DNA of 7,937 nucleotides from Anaerolineae bacterium (lineage in GTDB: Bacteria > Chloroflexota > Anaerolineae > SpSt-313): contig JAIMBM010000124.1 in NCBI GenBank assembly GCA_023511475.1, positions 1 through 7,937 of the forward strand, written 5' to 3'. Of this stretch, positions 6,327 to 7,937 are shown piece after piece. The notes beneath the pieces were generated by a model, which made no database searches, was not told the origin of the DNA, and worked only from the letters and a program-made list of their open reading frames with translations. Positions within the stretch are counted from its first letter, which is position 1; the number at the start of each line of letters is the position of its first letter. Made by a program: the position numbers and the translations under genes.

Positions 6327-6341
6327 GGCGCTACCAGCGCC
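6327..6341 (+). terminator. Weak terminator-like hairpin after the GHL10-type gene
   Basis: GGCGCT/AGCGCC form a 6-bp stem with a 3-nt loop, 6 nt after the stop codon. The nearest T run (TTTT at 6356-6359) is 15 nt away, so intrinsic termination is doubtful. Confidence 0.3.
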
Positions 6342-6357
6342 TCCCGTTCTGACAGTT

Positions 6358-6385
6358 TTGACGGGTTACCCGCTTGAGGTAGAAT
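6358..6385 (+). promoter_or_regulatory. Promoter for the ComEC-like hydrolase gene
   Basis: TTGACG (6358-6363) and TAGAAT (6380-6385) are spaced by 16 nt, each a 5/6 match. Transcription from about 6392 gives a ~98-nt leader. It begins with a 6-bp hairpin CCGGGC/GCCCGG (6398-6413) and has CCCC/GGGG (6468-6478) just before the Shine-Dalgarno GGAG (6480-6483). Confidence 0.7.
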
Positions 6386-6489
6386 GCCCGATGGCGTCCG
6401 GGCCTGAGCCCGGGGCATGGAAGGCACCCGAGGGGTCGCGGCGCGACTGAACCCTGGCACCCCATCACCCCATTGGGGCGGAGCGCGCG

Positions 6490-7398
6490 ATGCAGCGCTA
6501 TTCTACTCTGGCCGTGCCGATCATCGCCGCGGTGCTCCTGCTCGTCGGCAGCGCAGCGCTCTTGCCAGCCGGTTCCGCGCAGGCTGTGCCGTCGCTCGTC
6601 GCAACCTTCCTCGATGTCGGTCAGGGCGACGCCATCTGGGTTCAGACCCCTGACGGCCAGGACCTGCTGATCGACGGAGGCCCCAGAACCGACGGACGGG
6701 TCCGCGACTATCTCCTCTCCCGCGGCTGCACTGACATTGAGCTGATGGTCCTCACGCATCCCCATGCCGATCACGTGAGCGGACTCGTCCCGGTGCTCGA
6801 GGGGATGCCGGTGCACGAGGTCTGGTACAACGGGCAGGAATATGGCTCTGCCATCTATGCGCGCTTCCTCGGGCTGATCGCTGCTGAGGGCATCGTCTCG
6901 CGGACGGTGCGGGCGGGTGAGGCCTACACCCGAGGGGCGGTCACACTGCAGATCCTCCATCCGCAGACGCTTCGGGCCAGCGAGGCGAACAACAACTCGG
7001 TCGTCTGCAGGCTGTCGTACGGGGAGCTCGACCTGCTGCTCACCGGCGACGTCGAGGCCTCCGCCGAGGGGGAGATGCTGGGGCGCAGGGCGCCGCTGGA
7101 GGCCGAGGTGCTCAAAGTCGCCCATCATGGGAGCGATAGCTCGAGCACACTCGCCTTTCTCGAGGCCGTTTCCCCAGAGATAGCAGTCATCTCTGTGGGC
7201 GCAACCAATCCCTATGGGCACCCCTCACCGGCTACAGTAGCGCGGCTGCGGGCGCTGGGGGCCGCCGTGCACCGCACCGACTGGTGCGGAACGCTCGTCC
7301 TGACGAGCGATGGCACCAGCTACACCCTTGCGCCGCCGGGGTGCTGGCTGTATCTGTACCTGCCGCTCGCCCTGCACAGTGCCGGGCCAGGCCCGTAG
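6490..7398 (+). CDS. Secreted ComEC-like metallo-beta-lactamase-fold hydrolase
   Basis: The 302-residue protein has an N-terminal signal segment (about 8-32, hydrophobic, then SAQA, a likely cleavage site) and one metallo-beta-lactamase domain of the type found at the C-terminus of the competence protein ComEC. Motifs are FLDVGQGDAIWV (40-51), LLIDGG (59-64), THPHADH (89-95; H90, H92, D94 and H95 as metal ligands), NNNSVVCRLSYG (167-178), LLLTGD (182-187) and KVAHHGS (209-215). Free-standing members lack the ComEC membrane channel and are thought to be extracellular phosphodiesterases or nucleases; the substrate here is unknown. The protein ends with CWLYLYLPLALHSAG, a hydrophobic tail resembling the YLPLVLR-like ends I recall from many Chloroflexota secreted proteins. 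GGAG lies 6 nt before ATG 6490. It has its own promoter and no clear partner. Confidence 0.9.
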   Translation: MQRYSTLAVPIIAAVLLLVGSAALLPAGSAQAVPSLVATFLDVGQGDAIWVQTPDGQDLLIDGGPRTDGRVRDYLLSRGCTDIELMVLTHPHADHVSGLVPVLEGMPVHEVWYNGQEYGSAIYARFLGLIAAEGIVSRTVRAGEAYTRGAVTLQILHPQTLRASEANNNSVVCRLSYGELDLLLTGDVEASAEGEMLGRRAPLEAEVLKVAHHGSDSSSTLAFLEAVSPEIAVISVGATNPYGHPSPATVARLRALGAAVHRTDWCGTLVLTSDGTSYTLAPPGCWLYLYLPLALHSAGPGP

Positions 7399-7533
7399 CT
7401 GGCGGGAGAGGTGCGGGGTAGCGTCAACACCGCGCTGACGGACCGCGGGCCGCGCGCAAGACCGGTCGGCACGGCCGGCACCTCCGGTTGCCCGCTTCGC
7501 CACGTGCCGCACGCCAGCCCGAACGGGCAGAGT

Positions 7534-7707
7534 GCATCCAAGATGTGTCACTGCCTGGGCTGCAGCCGGGTATCTGGCTGGGCCGCAGCCCGGCTCTACC
7601 CCAACAAGAGGTCCTGCACCGGGCTCATGCGAAGCGTAAAGCCCGGTCTACGGCAGAGCACCCCTGCAGGCTGCCTGACTGCGAATCTGCTGACCGATCT
7701 TGGATGC
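7534..7707. repeat. 11-bp inverted repeat enclosing a folded ~174-bp segment
   Basis: GCATCCAAGAT (7534-7544) and ATCTTGGATGC (7697-7707) are exact reverse complements. Pairing extends outward by one G-U and one G-C. Inside are two further perfect hairpins: AGCCGGG/CCCGGCT (7564-7595) and ACCGGGCT/AGCCCGGT (7618-7647). The result is a closed, multi-branched fold of either strand. No target-site duplication is evident next to the arms. It may be a non-coding RNA or a MITE-like element; strand is undecided. Confidence 0.45.
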
Positions 7708-7708
7708 G

Positions 7709-7752
7709 CCCCAGCCCGAGGCGGACGCCGCGGCGTCCGCCTCGGGCTGGGG
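7709..7752. repeat. Perfect 44-bp palindrome
   Basis: Two 22-bp arms meet with no loop at 7730/7731 (the centre reads GCCGCGGC), and every pair is Watson-Crick. No T run follows on either strand, so it is not a classical intrinsic terminator, though it could block transcription in both directions or extrude as a cruciform. It begins 2 nt after the 7534-7707 repeat. Confidence 0.85.
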
Positions 7753-7875
7753 AGATACCTGAAGTGGGCTTGAGTTTGGCCTTTTCAGGTCCTCGTTTCC
7801 TGATCACATGCTCCAGCGCTCGTGGAGGGTGGTATGGCGCCCTTCGTGCGGTTTCTGCCCCCACCCCGGGGCATT

Positions 7876-7904
7876 CCCCGCTTTGCCCTGCGGGCAAAGC
7901 GGGG
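7876..7904. repeat. 13-bp perfect hairpin
   Basis: CCCCGCTTTGCCC (7876-7888) and GGGCAAAGCGGGG (7892-7904) pair perfectly around a TGC loop. No T run follows on either strand. It may act as a transcription-ending or mRNA-stabilising hairpin for a gene beyond the right edge, or be one of the local repeats. Confidence 0.6.
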
Positions 7905-7937
7905 GTAGCCCATCCTCTGTGGGTGTCTCGGGCTCCC

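Larger units (their letters stand above)
7399..7937. other. Gene-free region with clustered inverted repeats
   Basis: No open frame here has recognisable protein content, and I find no tRNA or clear promoter on either strand. The region instead holds at least six inverted repeats: 7534-7544/7697-7707, 7564-7570/7589-7595, 7618-7625/7640-7647, 7709-7752, 7757-7763/7784-7790 and 7876-7904. This could be a structured non-coding RNA with flanking terminators, a small non-autonomous repeat element, or both. I recognise no known family. Confidence 0.4.

Noticed and set aside
7532..7709. 6S RNA
   Set aside because: Size and closing stem are suggestive, but the interior forms separate hairpins rather than one long hairpin with a central bubble, and no promoter is visible.
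7411..7773. Open frame of 120 codons after the ComEC-like gene
   Set aside because: It runs through several perfect inverted repeats and half of the palindrome, with no domain or Shine-Dalgarno.
7399..7937. CRISPR array
   Set aside because: The repeats here are inverted pairs of differing sequence, not regularly spaced direct repeats.

Overview
The window is GC-rich bacterial chromosomal DNA. It has near-consensus sigma70-type promoters (TTGACA/TATACT-like hexamers 16-17 nt apart), Shine-Dalgarno sites of the GGAGG type, a lipobox lipoprotein, and tRNA genes without an encoded CCA. A tungsten-type aldehyde:ferredoxin oxidoreductase (AOR) and an FmdE-family protein point to an anaerobic or facultatively anaerobic lifestyle. 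Two secreted proteins have features I associate with Chloroflexota, especially Anaerolineae-like genomes: a Pro/Thr-rich linker after the signal peptide, and a C-terminal YLPL tail. This taxonomic guess is an inference, with no marker gene to confirm it.

Layout. (1) 1-667, minus strand: N-terminal third of an AOR, running off the left edge. It is preceded by a strong minus-strand promoter at 1130-1158 and an unusually long (about 455 nt), hairpin-rich leader. (2) 1402-4306, plus strand: a divergent three-gene operon. It encodes an FmdE-family protein with a C-terminal zinc ribbon, then an oligopeptide/nickel-type (SBP_bac_5) lipoprotein joined in frame to the last ~65 residues of a DppB-type permease, then an intact DppC-type permease. 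No ATPase genes follow. (3) 4303-4561: a tRNA-Pro(UGG)/tRNA-Gly(UCC) pair with its own promoter, whose -35 box overlaps the permease stop codon, closed by a long stem-loop terminator. (4) 4779-6321: a secreted GHL10/DUF187 family glycosyl-hydrolase-like protein with its own promoter. (5) 6358-7398: a secreted stand-alone ComEC-like metallo-beta-lactamase-fold hydrolase, also with its own promoter. (6) 7399-7937: no convincing gene, but a dense set of inverted repeats, including a perfect loopless 44-bp palindrome and an 11-bp inverted repeat enclosing a ~175-bp folded segment.

How the parts fit. The left half may be a metal-cofactor module: a tungstopterin enzyme divergent from an FmdE protein that is co-transcribed with a solute importer. 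The importer is visibly broken. About 1.2 kb appears to be missing between the middle of the binding protein and the end of the first permease, with the frame preserved. This is either a real deletion or an assembly misjoin, and it is the clearest anomaly in the window. The two secreted enzymes on the right are separate transcription units and need not be related to the left half. I did not find a defence system, CRISPR array or transposase.
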